Part shown: in pieces, positions 32,986 through 44,800 of the stretch
How the letters are laid out: each line of letters opens with the position of its first letter
How positions within the stretch are numbered: the stretch's first letter is position 1
Origin: Panopea generosa
Lineage: Eukaryota; Mollusca; Bivalvia; Adapedonta; Hiatellidae
Assembly (NCBI GenBank): GCA_029582155.1
Contig: CM055908.1
Location: forward strand, 16,479,352-16,543,351
Length of the DNA: 64,000 bases
Reading direction: 5' to 3'
Notes under the pieces: model-generated
What the model saw: only the letters and a program-made list of their open reading frames with translations
Database searches by the model: none
Told to the model about the DNA's origin: nothing
Translations under genes and position numbers: made by a program

Positions 32986-33830
32986 TGATACATTTATACA
33001 TACATACGTACATGAATAATATATATAATAGCATGATTTCTTAATAATATTAAAGTTATAAAGTAGCATAGCAGTGGCTCTTAAAACGCGACCTTCAACT
33101 ATCACCCGCGGGTAGTCACGTGACCAATATCGTTCTGGTTCTGTTCGCGGACGTAAAAAATGAAAAACAGAAAAAATACTTATCATTTTGTTAAAAAAAG
33201 ACCATGTTCTCAACTGATTTAACAATTAAAAAATATACCGTTGGAAAGATAAGCATCTTTAAATTTTGAAGTTTAAAATTAATTGCAAAAAATATGTCAT
33301 TATATATTAAAGACACGTAAACTGCTTTTAAATACACGCTACTTCTCATAATGTTTCAAATTTTACATTGGACATATAGGGAAAACTATGATTTTATGGT
33401 GCCGTATTCGAACTAAAAAAAGACCATGTTCCTATAAACATAAAAAATTGAAAAAATATGTGAACAACCGTAATAAATTAGGCTTTCCAAAAGTGTTTGC
33501 AAAAATGTTACCGGATAAATAAAACTTTAATTATCAATTCATAAGTGAAAACAGCCCTATATACTCTGCATGGACCGATACACGTTACCCGACAAACCGT
33601 GTGAGGTAGTTTTAGCGCTATGATCATTTGAAGGATATATTATGTAGAGTTAGGTTAAACCTCAAGTCCTGATCAACGAAAGTGTCTGGTCTTCCCTATA
33701 CATAGTTGGATTGGTGGCTAACACCATTATCAACACAAAGTAGGTTATGCTTGATAATTTAATTATTGGCGACAAGAGGAAGACCTCAGAATTGTTTTAA
33801 TGAGGCCTCATCTATATCGCTGATCTTTTT
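32986..33830. other. Gene-free stretch, nothing recognised
   Basis: AT-rich. AAAAAAAGACCATGTTC occurs twice (about 33191 and 33416), suggesting an old duplication. No coding frame is supported. Confidence 0.4.
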
Positions 33831-33834
33831 TTCA

Positions 33835-34140
33835 ATCTTAGCAATATAACTGCACATTTATATCAAACATCATATAGGTTGGATATTCCCTTCAATAGCT
33901 TATTATATATTGTATTTTGTCTCTGTAATGTAATATTCTTAAGTTTAATATTGTTGACCAAATACTAAATCACAACTCGCGATAAAGTCACTCATTGACC
34001 AGTATCGGGCTTGTGCTAAAACATTTGACGAATAAAACGGAATATGCCGACATGTGCGTTAAATGTATTTCTCATAAATAAGATAAACAGCACGGACGTT
34101 GAACGGGACCTTCCTCTTTGTGATTTGATAAACTTGCCAA
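33835..34140. repeat. Dispersed repeat related to sequence in both palindrome arms
   Basis: Shares ACTGCACATTTATATCAAAC, GATAAAGTCACTCATTG, GGGCTTGTGCTAAAACATT and ATTTCTCATAAATAAGAT-type blocks with 63610-63930 (same orientation) and the mirror at 49365-49690. The copy here is more diverged than the two arm copies are from each other. Confidence 0.6.
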
Positions 34141-34224
34141 CAGTTACTGAACATTAAGTGATGTGTAATGCATTTCTAAGTAGAAGAACAGTCCTCCCGC
34201 GTATACCTGAAAATCTTTCTCACA

Positions 34225-34470
34225 TACATCTTTGGCCGAGTGGTCTAACGCGCCGTCCTAAGATCACTTACCTTTCATCGCTAAGGTCGTAGGTTGTAAT
34301 CCCGATCGCTCAAAAAATTGCATGTGAGAAAGTTTGCCAGTTACTTGCAGAATACGGTGGGTCATTCAGATTCATTCTGAGGTTTTCCTCCACCAATAAA
34401 ACTGGATATGCCATAATTATATAACATGAAATGTGTTGAAAATGGCGTTAAACCTCATTTAAATTTAAAA
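34225..34470 (+). mobile_element. tRNA-derived SINE, family 1, best copy
   Basis: TTGGCCGAGTGGTCTAACGC (box A) and GGTCGTAGGTTGTAATCCCG (box B, slightly decayed) give a Leu/Ser-type tRNA head. The body GAGAAAGTTTGCCAGTTACT and tail GGATATGCCATAATTATATA match the copies at 2578 and 58030. Confidence 0.8.
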
Positions 34471-34939
34471 AAGTTTTATTTTGGACCGAACTGTGTATGG
34501 CTATCAATATGGCATCAATGGCACGTTATAGATGTTTCATTTAAATCAGTTAAATTCAAGTTGTGGTTACTTTCATAGTTATATTATCTACAATCAGATG
34601 CATAAAACATCAATATAAAGTCGCTAATAGCAATTGGCAATCAGGATCGGCGTCAACTTCGTTTTAGAGTATTTTCATTTATTTAAAGAGCGAAACATGC
34701 CCTATAGCAGAAACGCTACAATTATGCCGATACGGTATGCTAATAAAACAAGCATAAAAGAACGCTAGAGGTACTTATAAATTAAAACCTCACTTTTCGA
34801 TGATTTAAATGTGGGGTAGATCTATTGAGATATCTAGAAAATAGTGTGTTACTTATCAGTAAAACCCCTTTTTTGAAATATCTGCTTATTTAATATCAAT
34901 GAAAAATAGAAAAGAAAAAACCCAGAGGACGCTCTACTT

Positions 34940-37400
34940 GCTCAAAATGGCCATAGCACTTTTTGAAATTTCACAATATTAACCCTCTTTGGGGTCGTCT
35001 GTATGGATAAATATCATCACCACTCTCATACTGAGCAAAAAGTTACAGGGCCCTTATATATCCCAGCTCCTTAATTTGTCAATACTTCAATCACCCGCAT
35101 AGGGATTTGTTACGAGCAGAAATGCTTTAGATTTTAAATAGAAGTTTTTTTTGTACACATCGATGCAAAAATGAAAAACAATCAGTTTTCCTCATAATAT
35201 TCCTAGATTAAAGGCTCATTAAACTTCCGAAATGGTCGTATTTAATTTTTAATTAAAGTCAGTTTTACTCTTCCAGATGATAGAAGGCATGTTTATTTGA
35301 TCACTGAGAGACTTTGCAAACGAAAAAATAAATATAAAGCACATTGTTAGTACATAATTAAGAACGGGTTTTGTTTACAAACTAATGTTCGTCTTTTTCC
35401 GATAAACACCTTCGGCAGAAAACGGGGAGTTACGAAGCTTGTTCGGAAACGCGTCGGTTGAACATATATGAACAATTCACTTCAGAGAGAAACATAGTAT
35501 GAGGAACTGTAGGGGATGCAGTTAAAAATTAAATAACCGTTTGCAGTTAGATAGTTTTTAAGAATATCCATTTGATTCCCTTCAGCGTGATAATGAACTG
35601 GAACCCACGAGCTAATTCATTGCATGTAAGCGACAAATCGTTCTTATAAAATTAAAAATAAAATTACTTTTTTAATAACTGTACTGAATAAACCACCATT
35701 GGTAGCCTCTCAATATTGACTGCGATAAAGTGATTTGTTAGTAATAGCACGTCCCATAATATCACGCGTATATGCAAGGGAGGATCCTGAGCAAGAGTTA
35801 CTAGACTAAACTAGTATTTCGTACTCATTGTTTTTCAGTGCGTTTTGAGAATATAATGTGTACTACGTTTGATACAGTTTTATTGCAGACATCAACATAT
35901 TTAAAAAAAAGAAAGGAAATCCAATAACAATACATAATATTGGTGATGTCATAACTTTTCTAATCTTGTTAATGAACCCATTATCTAATGGTCTTAATCC
36001 GCACACTACCACTGCAGTATTCATTTTTGAGTACTTCCGAACACTGGCGGATGTACAGCCGGAAAGCAACCGAGTCATTACGGAATTACAAGAATGTAAA
36101 CAAAAGTTGAGGCTCGATCCGCTCGTTTAAGAAATACACATTTCAATCGAAGTTATTTATTTTCTCGCTATTTTAAAAACAGTCACTATGGGGTCTACAG
36201 GAATGAATTTAGTAATACTATAAACACATTTAATTACATTCATTTTTGTTATTATCAAAAAGTGGGCATTCTGGAAGTTTAACGAGGCTTCAAAGTAAAA
36301 GTCACCTTACAGGGTCCCTTTATATCCAAACCCCTTGATTTGCAGAATCAGCAGTCCCTTGCTGATGTAAGGTTAATTTATATCGGTTATAAAAAGTTTG
36401 ACAGAAAGGTTATTGCAATTAAGATTGATGAAAATTCCCAATTTTAACCATATTGCCCTCCAACCCATTGCCCCTTATGGAAATTCAAGCATATTTACTG
36501 AACAATGATTGATTGATTGATTGAATGAATGATTGATGGTTTAATATTAAGCGTCATTTTATGCCATCGAGGGCTAACAGAGGATCAGTTAACTTAACAT
36601 CTGTTTGCTGGGATCCTAAAGGGCACTCCATCATCCGCAAGTAACTTATAACTTTCCCACTTGAATCAGCGATAAGAGACGAATGATAATAAGACGCAGT
36701 GTCGTATATCAAACATCACGGAGATTGTGACCGGGCGGGGATTCGAACTCAGGATCCCTGGATTGACAGCAGTCGCGCTAACGATTGAGGTAAGTGGGCC
36801 CGGCTTTATTGAACAAAATCAAATTTACTTTTACTAAACAATGCTCTAGACAATGCTCTAACATATTTACGCAAATGGATAAAAAATGACAATTTTCAAT
36901 TTTCTCATAGTATTCCTATGTAAAACTTAAAGTTCCCTTACAGGGGCTCTAAACATCCCAGTGACCATTGCCTGACACACATTTCTAGAAGTCTTAATCA
37001 AAGTGTAACCATGCTACATTTTGCTAAATATATTTCTATGGTTACCATTGTTAATTTAGGAAAGTTGTATATTACATCCCGTTATTTTTTCAATCATAAA
37101 CAGTAACGCATTTGATATATCGTGTTTATATTCAAAATAACGGCAATTTCGTTATTATATTTCTGATCAATTTATCTAAATACTTCAAATAAAAAATACT
37201 TTTTTAATTCATATACACAGTAAATGTTTGAATTGTTGGATATTTTGTTGATAAATAATTTTGCCCAAATGGATGAAAAAAATGAGAATTTAACGTTTTC
37301 CCATAGCATCCTTATGTAAAATAAAATAAGTTCCCTTACAGGGCCCTTATAACTAGAAACCGTTAATTCTAACTTTCCTTCAAACCCCTACATATAGGGA
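34940..37400. repeat. Degenerate long-period direct repeats
   Basis: A block around TTACAGGGCCCTTATA recurs at about 35045, 36310, 36935 and 37335. It is usually preceded by a related block with TTTTCTCATAGTATTCCTAT or its variants (35190, 36900, 37295). This looks like an old amplified module, interrupted by a SINE at 36495-36800. No coding frame is convincing, including the 71-codon minus frame at 35863-36078. Confidence 0.5.
36495..36800 (-). mobile_element. tRNA-derived SINE, family 2, reverse-oriented copy
   Basis: The reverse complement carries GAATCCCCGCCCGGTCAC after the box B region and ends in GATTGATTGATTGA repeats. GAGGGCTAACAGAGGATCAG is the mirror of the tail of the 3888-4185 copy. 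Confidence 0.7.
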
Positions 37401-37959
37401 TAATTTTTGCAAAATAGAAACAAATTTGACTGGCCGGTTTTTGTAATTTCCAATTGTTTACTCTTTTTCTGATCCCTTAAGACAGTGGAATCCAGTCTTT
37501 TTTTACAAATCTGAATCGCCTTGACTAAAACAATGCTTCTGTGAAAATATAGGCAAAATCAGTTCCTTTTTCTCTTTTTTAAATTAATGTTTTTTATAAT
37601 GACATGTGTCCCCTTATTGAACCCTTAGGGCGGGGACATTTTAATTCCGTGACATCATTTGAACAATCTAATAGTACTATAGTTATTATTACTACATAAC
37701 TATTTTCAAAATCGGTTGGGTAGTTCATGAGAAAAAGATTGTTTAAGTTTATGACTATTTAAAGTATTTCAAATCGAGAATAAATCTTTAGAAACATCCA
37801 TGTGAAGTTTGAGTTTAATTGGCCTAAAGGTATTAGAGAAAGTGCTGCAAACGGATGAAAGACGGCGTACGACGGACGGCAGATGACATACAACACACCA
37901 TCACATACGCCCTTCTGGACTTTGGCAAGTAGAATTTTAAACAGAAATACAATTGCAAA

Positions 37960-38505
37960 GATAAGACTTTCATCACACAATCTATTAATTAAAGCCGGGC
38001 GTTACCGAAATATCTGAAGAAACTACTGAAAGTGTATAGCGTGTACATTAAACGAAATCGAAGACGAATATCATTGTATCATTGTCAATTCTACAATCAA
38101 ATAAGAGATGAATATATACCAACATGTTACACCAGGAAAGTATGGTAAAGATTACAGATTTATTCAATACAAACCGAAAATCGTTGTAAACAAATTTGGA
38201 CAAAAACTTTCAAATGCAAGACGATCTGATTAAATATGTATAACATTTCACATGAACAAATCTGTTAATCAAAATAACATGGATATTTATTTTCTAATAC
38301 TACTTGACTAAATATTATGATTACTAGATTTTGCAATATGATTTTGTTTAAAACCACTCTCACCAATATTGATTTAGAACTACCGTATATATAATATTGT
38401 AACCATCACACTGCATGCATTTAAATGTTTGTATATGACGATGAGCTATGATGCTCAAGTCTAAAAAAATAAGATTTCTGTTCTATTCTGTTTTGTTCTG
38501 TTCTC
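37960..38505 (+). pseudogene. LINE family B, copy 3 (3' fragment)
   Basis: CTLNEIEDEYHCIIV (about 38040) aligns with the EDEFHFILICP motif of copy 1. The fragment ends in TGTTCTATTCTGTTTTGTTC, like the end of copy 1. Only the last part of the ORF and the 3' UTR are present, and they are broken by stops. It ends about 220 bases upstream of the protease TATA box. Confidence 0.6.
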
Positions 38506-38726
38506 AACACAATAACGGAACGTAACTTTCAGATGTCACGATGCCATAGAAGTAGAAATAAAAACAAACAAACGCCTACGGTTGTCATCCAATTTGATTT
38601 AATATAGAAATGTATAATTGAAAAATGCCCCATCATTAAGCACACGCTATAGATAAAAATTTAATTACACAACCATTCAGTTGTCCCCGGGCTGCTCTTC
38701 AATTAAATTATATTTGCTAGCAGGTC

Positions 38727-38734
38727 TATAAATA
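38727..38734 (+). promoter_or_regulatory. TATA box of the protease gene
   Basis: TATAAATA, 62 bases before the ATG. A start site about 30 bases downstream would give a 5' UTR of roughly 35-40 nt. Consistent with a highly expressed, inducible digestive or defence protease; expression is inference. Confidence 0.55.
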
Positions 38735-38795
38735 AGTTACTTGAGATAAAGAAATTGAAATTAAAAAAAAAAACGGATAGTAAAAATAAAACAGA

Positions 38796-38835
38796 ATGTA
38801 CGTTTTCAGCATCTTAGTAGCGATTGCTCTTACAG
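38796..38835 (+). CDS. Protease exon 1 (signal peptide)
   Basis: ATG and 13 hydrophobic codons, donor CTTACAG|GTATGT, phase 1. Completed by Val in exon 2. Confidence 0.75.
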
Positions 38836-41800
38836 GTATGTTAATAACGTAATTGATATTATGCTGTAAAACACATACATGAAACTATGGTGCTTGTGTG
38901 TGTTTTAAAGCGGTGCAGTGTGGCTTTGTTGTTGTTGTATTTTTTTATTCTTGTTGGGTGTCGTCTGAGAATAGAGGAGGTTTCTATTGAAAATATACTC
39001 CTGTTATGGATCAGAATTACCCTATATAAGTAATCCAGCAAAAAAAAAATAAACACTTTTAAAATTTAAAGATTAAAAGTTTTATTCACAAAGGAAAAAT
39101 CTTATCTAATTATATTACAAATATTCGAACATCCAACTCACAAATGACAATCCAAATGAAAATGTTCGTTACTAGTCCCCAGTATGGTAGTAAATGCAGT
39201 TCTACGAGGGGCATTTAATAATTTCTGTCACTGGTCTTCTAAGATTATCTAAGATTTTCACAGGAACGGGATTTTTTTTCAGACCAACCCTTCAAAGTAT
39301 TTCCCCGCACAGATATCTCGCTGTCCACGACCTTAATACCACAAAGTAGTCTCCCCTTGGTATACTGTTCAGCCACTGAAAGATTGCAGACCCAAGGGCA
39401 CTTCTAATAGCATAGCGTTTACCAACGAACATTTATTTAGCATTGGACATAGGAAAAAGTCACAGGGGCTTAAGACAGAGGAATAAGGGCGGTGGGGAGG
39501 GTGTGTGTGTATGTGGGGGTGGGGGGATGGTCAACCTGAATAACATTTTCTTGTTTAAAGAAAGATTGTACACTTTTACTTTTGTGGGCAGAAGCATTGT
39601 CACGAATAAGCTGTATGCTTTCCAACTTTATCTTTGTAAAACTTGCCTATGATTGTTCTTCCCTCTTTGCAATGAACAGGACCACTAGAATTTAAGAAAA
39701 TGTTATTGATGTGCCATTGAGGCTCAGAATAATAAACCCAAGTTTCATCCCTACTGAGCCAGTTAAAAATGTTCCTAGGATTACAATTTTTTCAGAAGTT
39801 TAAGCACAATCTAAACGCTTGCCTTTTGGTCAGGTGTCAGCAAGTGGAGGTCCATCTAACACAAAGCTTCTTTAATTTCAAACAGTTAGTCAGATTGTGA
39901 TGTACGGTGCCTTCTGAGATGCCTAGACTATAAGCTATCAGGGAAACAGTATACCGTCCATCTTCTTCTACCATAGCTCTAACAGCACCAATGTTTTTCT
40001 TTGTTTCTGCAACAACAGACCTACCTGAGCAGTTATAATCTTGCAGGCTATGCTGGCCCCTCTTAAATTTCTTAACCCAGCAAAAAGTATTCTTTATGTT
40101 ACGGTAAAACTAATGTATGAACGTATGTATACTTATGAAAATAAATGTGCAAAATAGTTGCCTTTTTATCAATCAGCTTACGGCATACTTATCATTATTA
40201 ACAAGACCGGATGTCGCTTTTTAAATCAAGGACATATTTATAATCGCCCTTGTTATTTTTAACGATGACAGGTGTCCCAATATAGTTGAAATAGTAACGC
40301 AAGAAAATTAAATTCAACGACAGTAGATAAAGAAAGTGACGCTCAATTCGAAAGAAACGGTGATATAAGATTTGCGTTCTTAAAAACGCAAATATTTGAA
40401 TATCAAAATGATTTTTATCGCAGTTCTATTATAATATTTATCTAATCATATGTGTAACATATCAATTGATTTGTTAAATGTGTGGTTTTAAGTGATGAAA
40501 AATGAAAACAAACCTGAGAAAGATTTGTCTTGCTTTATCATTCGCGCCACATCTAGATTTGATACAATATCCCTACTTGCATTTTAAAGACGCTGAGTAT
40601 GTATATTTGATCCGCCATAAATGGGTTAGGGTTAGTAATAAATTATTACGTATTTCATGCTCTCAGCCAATGTATTAGTAGATTAGTATTTATCAACTTA
40701 GTCTACATGCGACATGCAAAAAGGAGAGCATGTGTTATCATCGTAATACTAAGTAAACAGCGGATTTCCCTGTTGATTTGGATTGTCCATGCTGCATTAA
40801 AGTTCAGTTTCTCCGCTCAACTTAGTTTTAATTAGATTTTGATTAATACGTTTACAAAACGATAAACCTTTTTTATTTAGAAGAAAGAGTGCGTCTTAAT
40901 ATTTTACCAGAGACTTATACTCATTTCTGCCTTCAGTCATACAAATAAATTCAATCTTAAAGTAATAGCTAATTTAGCCGGTTGTTTGAAAATAGATAGA
41001 TAGATATATTAGATACAATTGATACATATCCGAAATTCAACTCAATTATCTGAATGTAGGTTTTGTTCATACGTTTTATTCAGTAATTCTGTTTCACCGC
41101 AGTTTGCATGGGCGACGATGATATCAACCCGCGCATTGTGGGTGGAGAGGACGCAGTTAGAGGTGAATTTCCCTGGCATGTAAAGCTGACCTATGCATCG
41201 AGAAAGATAAATTACTTTTGTGGCGGATCTATCTTAGATGAAAACAACATACTTACAGCAGCCCATTGTATTATGGATATAAATCAAAGGTAAAACGTCT
41301 ATTGTGACTCACTTTTATCACATCGGGTATATGATTGACACATTTGTGTCACGTGTGTCCAACTGCCTGCCAATAGGCAATTGGGGATATGTTCTCTTCG
41401 ATTTTTGTTTTACATGCACTGTTGCTGTTATTGTATGGTGTCGTTTTCAACATGTTTCAGTGTCTACTTGTGAGACTATTCTTATCTCTGCCACACTGAC
41501 CGGGGGTATCATGCCAGAGACACGTAGTATGATATCACACCAACTCACATTATACTGACACCGAACTGACAATACCTAAACTAATCACATGAATGATGAG
41601 CGCCAAGTGAGGAAACTTCTAGTACAATTTTTAAAGTCGTTGGTGTGACCAAGCTGGAGAGCAAACAAACAGCATACAACATGCGAGGCGGACGCCTTAC
41701 TATTAGATCACCGCTGCGGTTTTATAGGAACTGCAATTAAGTATATCTAGTAGGATATATAACAAATAGTTATTTGACTGAATATTAGCAGGTTATACAA

Positions 41801-44800
41801 TAGACGCCGGTTGGTTATTTGGCAGAATACGAGCAGGTAAAACAACTGACGCCAGTTGATTATTTGGCTGAATATCAGCAGGTAATACAACTGACACCAG
41901 TAGGTTATTTGGCTGAATATCAGCAGGTAATACAACTGACACCAGTAGGTTATTTGGATGAATATCAGCAGGTAATACAATATACACCAGTTGGTTATTT
42001 GGCAGAATAACAGCAGTTTGGCAGAATATCAGCAGGTAATATAACTGACGCCAGTTGGTTATTTGGATGAATATCAGCAGATAATACAATTGACACCAGT
42101 TGGTTATTTGGCTGAGTATCAACAGGTAATACAATATACGCAAATTGGTTATTTGGCTGAATATCAGCAGGTAATACAACTAACGCCAATTGGTTATTTG
42201 ACTATATATCAGAAGAAAATACAACAGACATCAGTTGGTTATTTGGCTGAATATCAGCAGGAAATACAATAGACGCCAGCAGGTTATTTGGCTTAATATC
42301 AGCAGGTAATACAATAGACACCAGTTGGTTGTTTTTTATGAATATCAGCAGGTATTACAACAGACGCCAGCAGGCTACTTGGCTGAATGTCAGAAGGTAA
42401 TAAAACATACGCCAGTTGATTATTTGGCTGAATATCACAAGGTAAAAGAAATACATTAGTTGTTTTTTTGGGGCTTTAGCTGAATATCAGCAGGTAATAC
42501 AACAGACGCCAGTTGGTTATTTGGCTGAATATCAGCAGGTAGTAAAACATACGCCAGTTGGATATTTGGCTGAATATCAGCAGGTAGTGCAACAGACGCA
42601 AGTTGTATATTTGGCTGAATATCAGCAGGTAATAAAACAGGCGCCAGTTGGTTGTTTGGCTGAATATCAGCATGTTATACAAGATATGCCAGTTGGTTTT
42701 TTGGCTGAATATCAGCAGGTAGTAAAACAGACGCCAGTTAGATATTTAGCTGAATATCAGCAGGTAGTGCAACAGACGCCAGTTGGATATCTGGATGAAT
42801 ATCAGCAGGTAATAAAACAGACGCCAGTTGGTTATTTTGGCTGAATATCACCAGGTAACAGACATACATCAGTTGCTTTCTTGGTTTTAGCTGAATATCA
42901 GCAGGTAATACAACAGACGCCAGTTTGTTATTTGACTGGACATAAGCAGGTAATACAACAAACGCCAGTTGGATATTTGGCTGAAAATCAGCAGGTAACA
43001 CAGCAGACGCCAGTTGGTTATTAGGCTGAATATCAACAGTTAAAGTTGGCTGTTTTGCTTTATATTAGTAGGTAATACAACAGACGCCAGCATGTTATTG
43101 GCTAAATTAGCAGGTAATACAACAAGCGCCAGCAGGTCATTTAGCTAAATATCAGCAGGTATTACAACATATACCAGTTGGTTGTTTTGCTGAATATCAG
43201 CAGGTAATACAACAGACGCCAGTCGGTAATTTGGCTGAAATTAGCATGTAATACAACAGGCGCCAGTTAGGTATTTTGCTGAATATAAGCAGATAATGCA
43301 TCCGACGCCAGTTAGTTGTTTAGCTGAATATCAGCAGGTAATACAACACGCGCCAGTTGGTTATTTTGGCTGAATATCAGCAGGTAATTCAACAGGCGCC
43401 AGTTGGGTATTTGGCTGAATATCAGCAGGTAATACAACATATACCAGTTGGTTATATTTATATATATCAGCAGGTAATAAAACTGACGCCAGTCGGTTAT
43501 TTGAATATCAGCAGGTAATACAACAGGCGCCAGTTGGGTATTTTGCTGAATATCAGCAGGTAATACAACAGACACCAGTTGGATATTTGGCTGAATATCA
43601 GCAGGTAATACAACAGACACCAGTTGGTTGTTTGGCTGAATATCAGCAGGTAATACAACACGCGCCAGTTGGCTATTTTGGCTGAATATCAGTAGGTAAT
43701 TCAACAGGCGCCAGTTGGTTGTTTGGCTGAAATCATCAGGAAATACAACAGACGCCAGTTGGTTATTTGGCTGAAATTATCAGAAAATACAACAGACGCC
43801 AGTTGATTATTTGGCCGAATATCAGCAGGTAATACAACAGACGCTAGTTGTTTTTTTAGCTGAATATCAGCAGGTAATACAACAGACGCCAGTTGGTTGT
43901 TTGGCTGAATATCAGCAGGTAATACAACAGACGCCAGTTGGTTGTTTGGCTGAATATCAGCAGGTAATACAACAGACGCCAGTTGGTTGTTTGGCTGAAT
44001 ATCAGCAGGTAATACAACTGACGCCACTAGGCTATTTGGCTGAAATTATCAGGAAATACAACAGACGCCAGTTGACTATTTGGCTTAATATCAGCAAGGT
44101 AATACAACAGACGCCAGCAGGTTATTTGGCTGAATATAAGCAGGTAATAAAATAGACGCTTGATGGTTATTTGGCTTAAATTAGCAGGTAATACAACAGA
44201 CTCCAGCAGGTTATTTGGCTGAATGTTAGCAAGCAGGTAATACAACAGAAGCCCGTTGGATATTTGGCTGAATATCATCAGGTAATACAACAGACGCCAG
44301 AAGGTTATTCGGCTGAATGTCAAACATATACCAGTTGGTTTTGGTTATCGGGTCAAATAGTTGCTTAAACATATTACAGCTATATGAATGAATATATAGT
44401 TCAGGAAAAGTAAGTAACAGAGAGTCCCAATTATGTTCAAAATAAATGCGACGTACATGTCGAAAGAATAAAATGCAACTGAGAATTATAAGTTGAGGCT
44501 ATACGAATATATTCATAATGGATACTTTTGAGAGACTTATCGAAAATTTGAACTAATGCAATTCTGATCTTGACGTACGGATTAAAGATTATCAGTATTT
44601 ACATTTTTATATAACTAATTGGTTGTGCTATTTTTGGAAAATGTTAAAAAATAATAAATTGATATTTCTTTGTAATTTTATCTGTTATAATCGTCTACCA
44701 ATACCTACGAATAGAACCATTTGTTGCACTTTGTCATATATGGCACTGCATACAAATAATATGATGCCTCTCTTCCATTTACAAGAGTTATTCCCCTTTC

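Noticed and set aside
35863..36078. A 71-codon minus-strand membrane-like peptide
   Set aside because: One hydrophobic stretch, no recognisable family, no splice partners found, and it lies among degenerate repeats.
38996..40105. Host SETMAR-like fusion gene
   Set aside because: The mariner transposase is in antisense orientation to the protease gene, heavily frame-broken, and no SET domain is visible.
41747..44323. Many open frames with 15-residue repeats on both strands
   Set aside because: Products of the 45-bp minisatellite in protease intron 2, interrupted by indels and without coding bias visible by eye.
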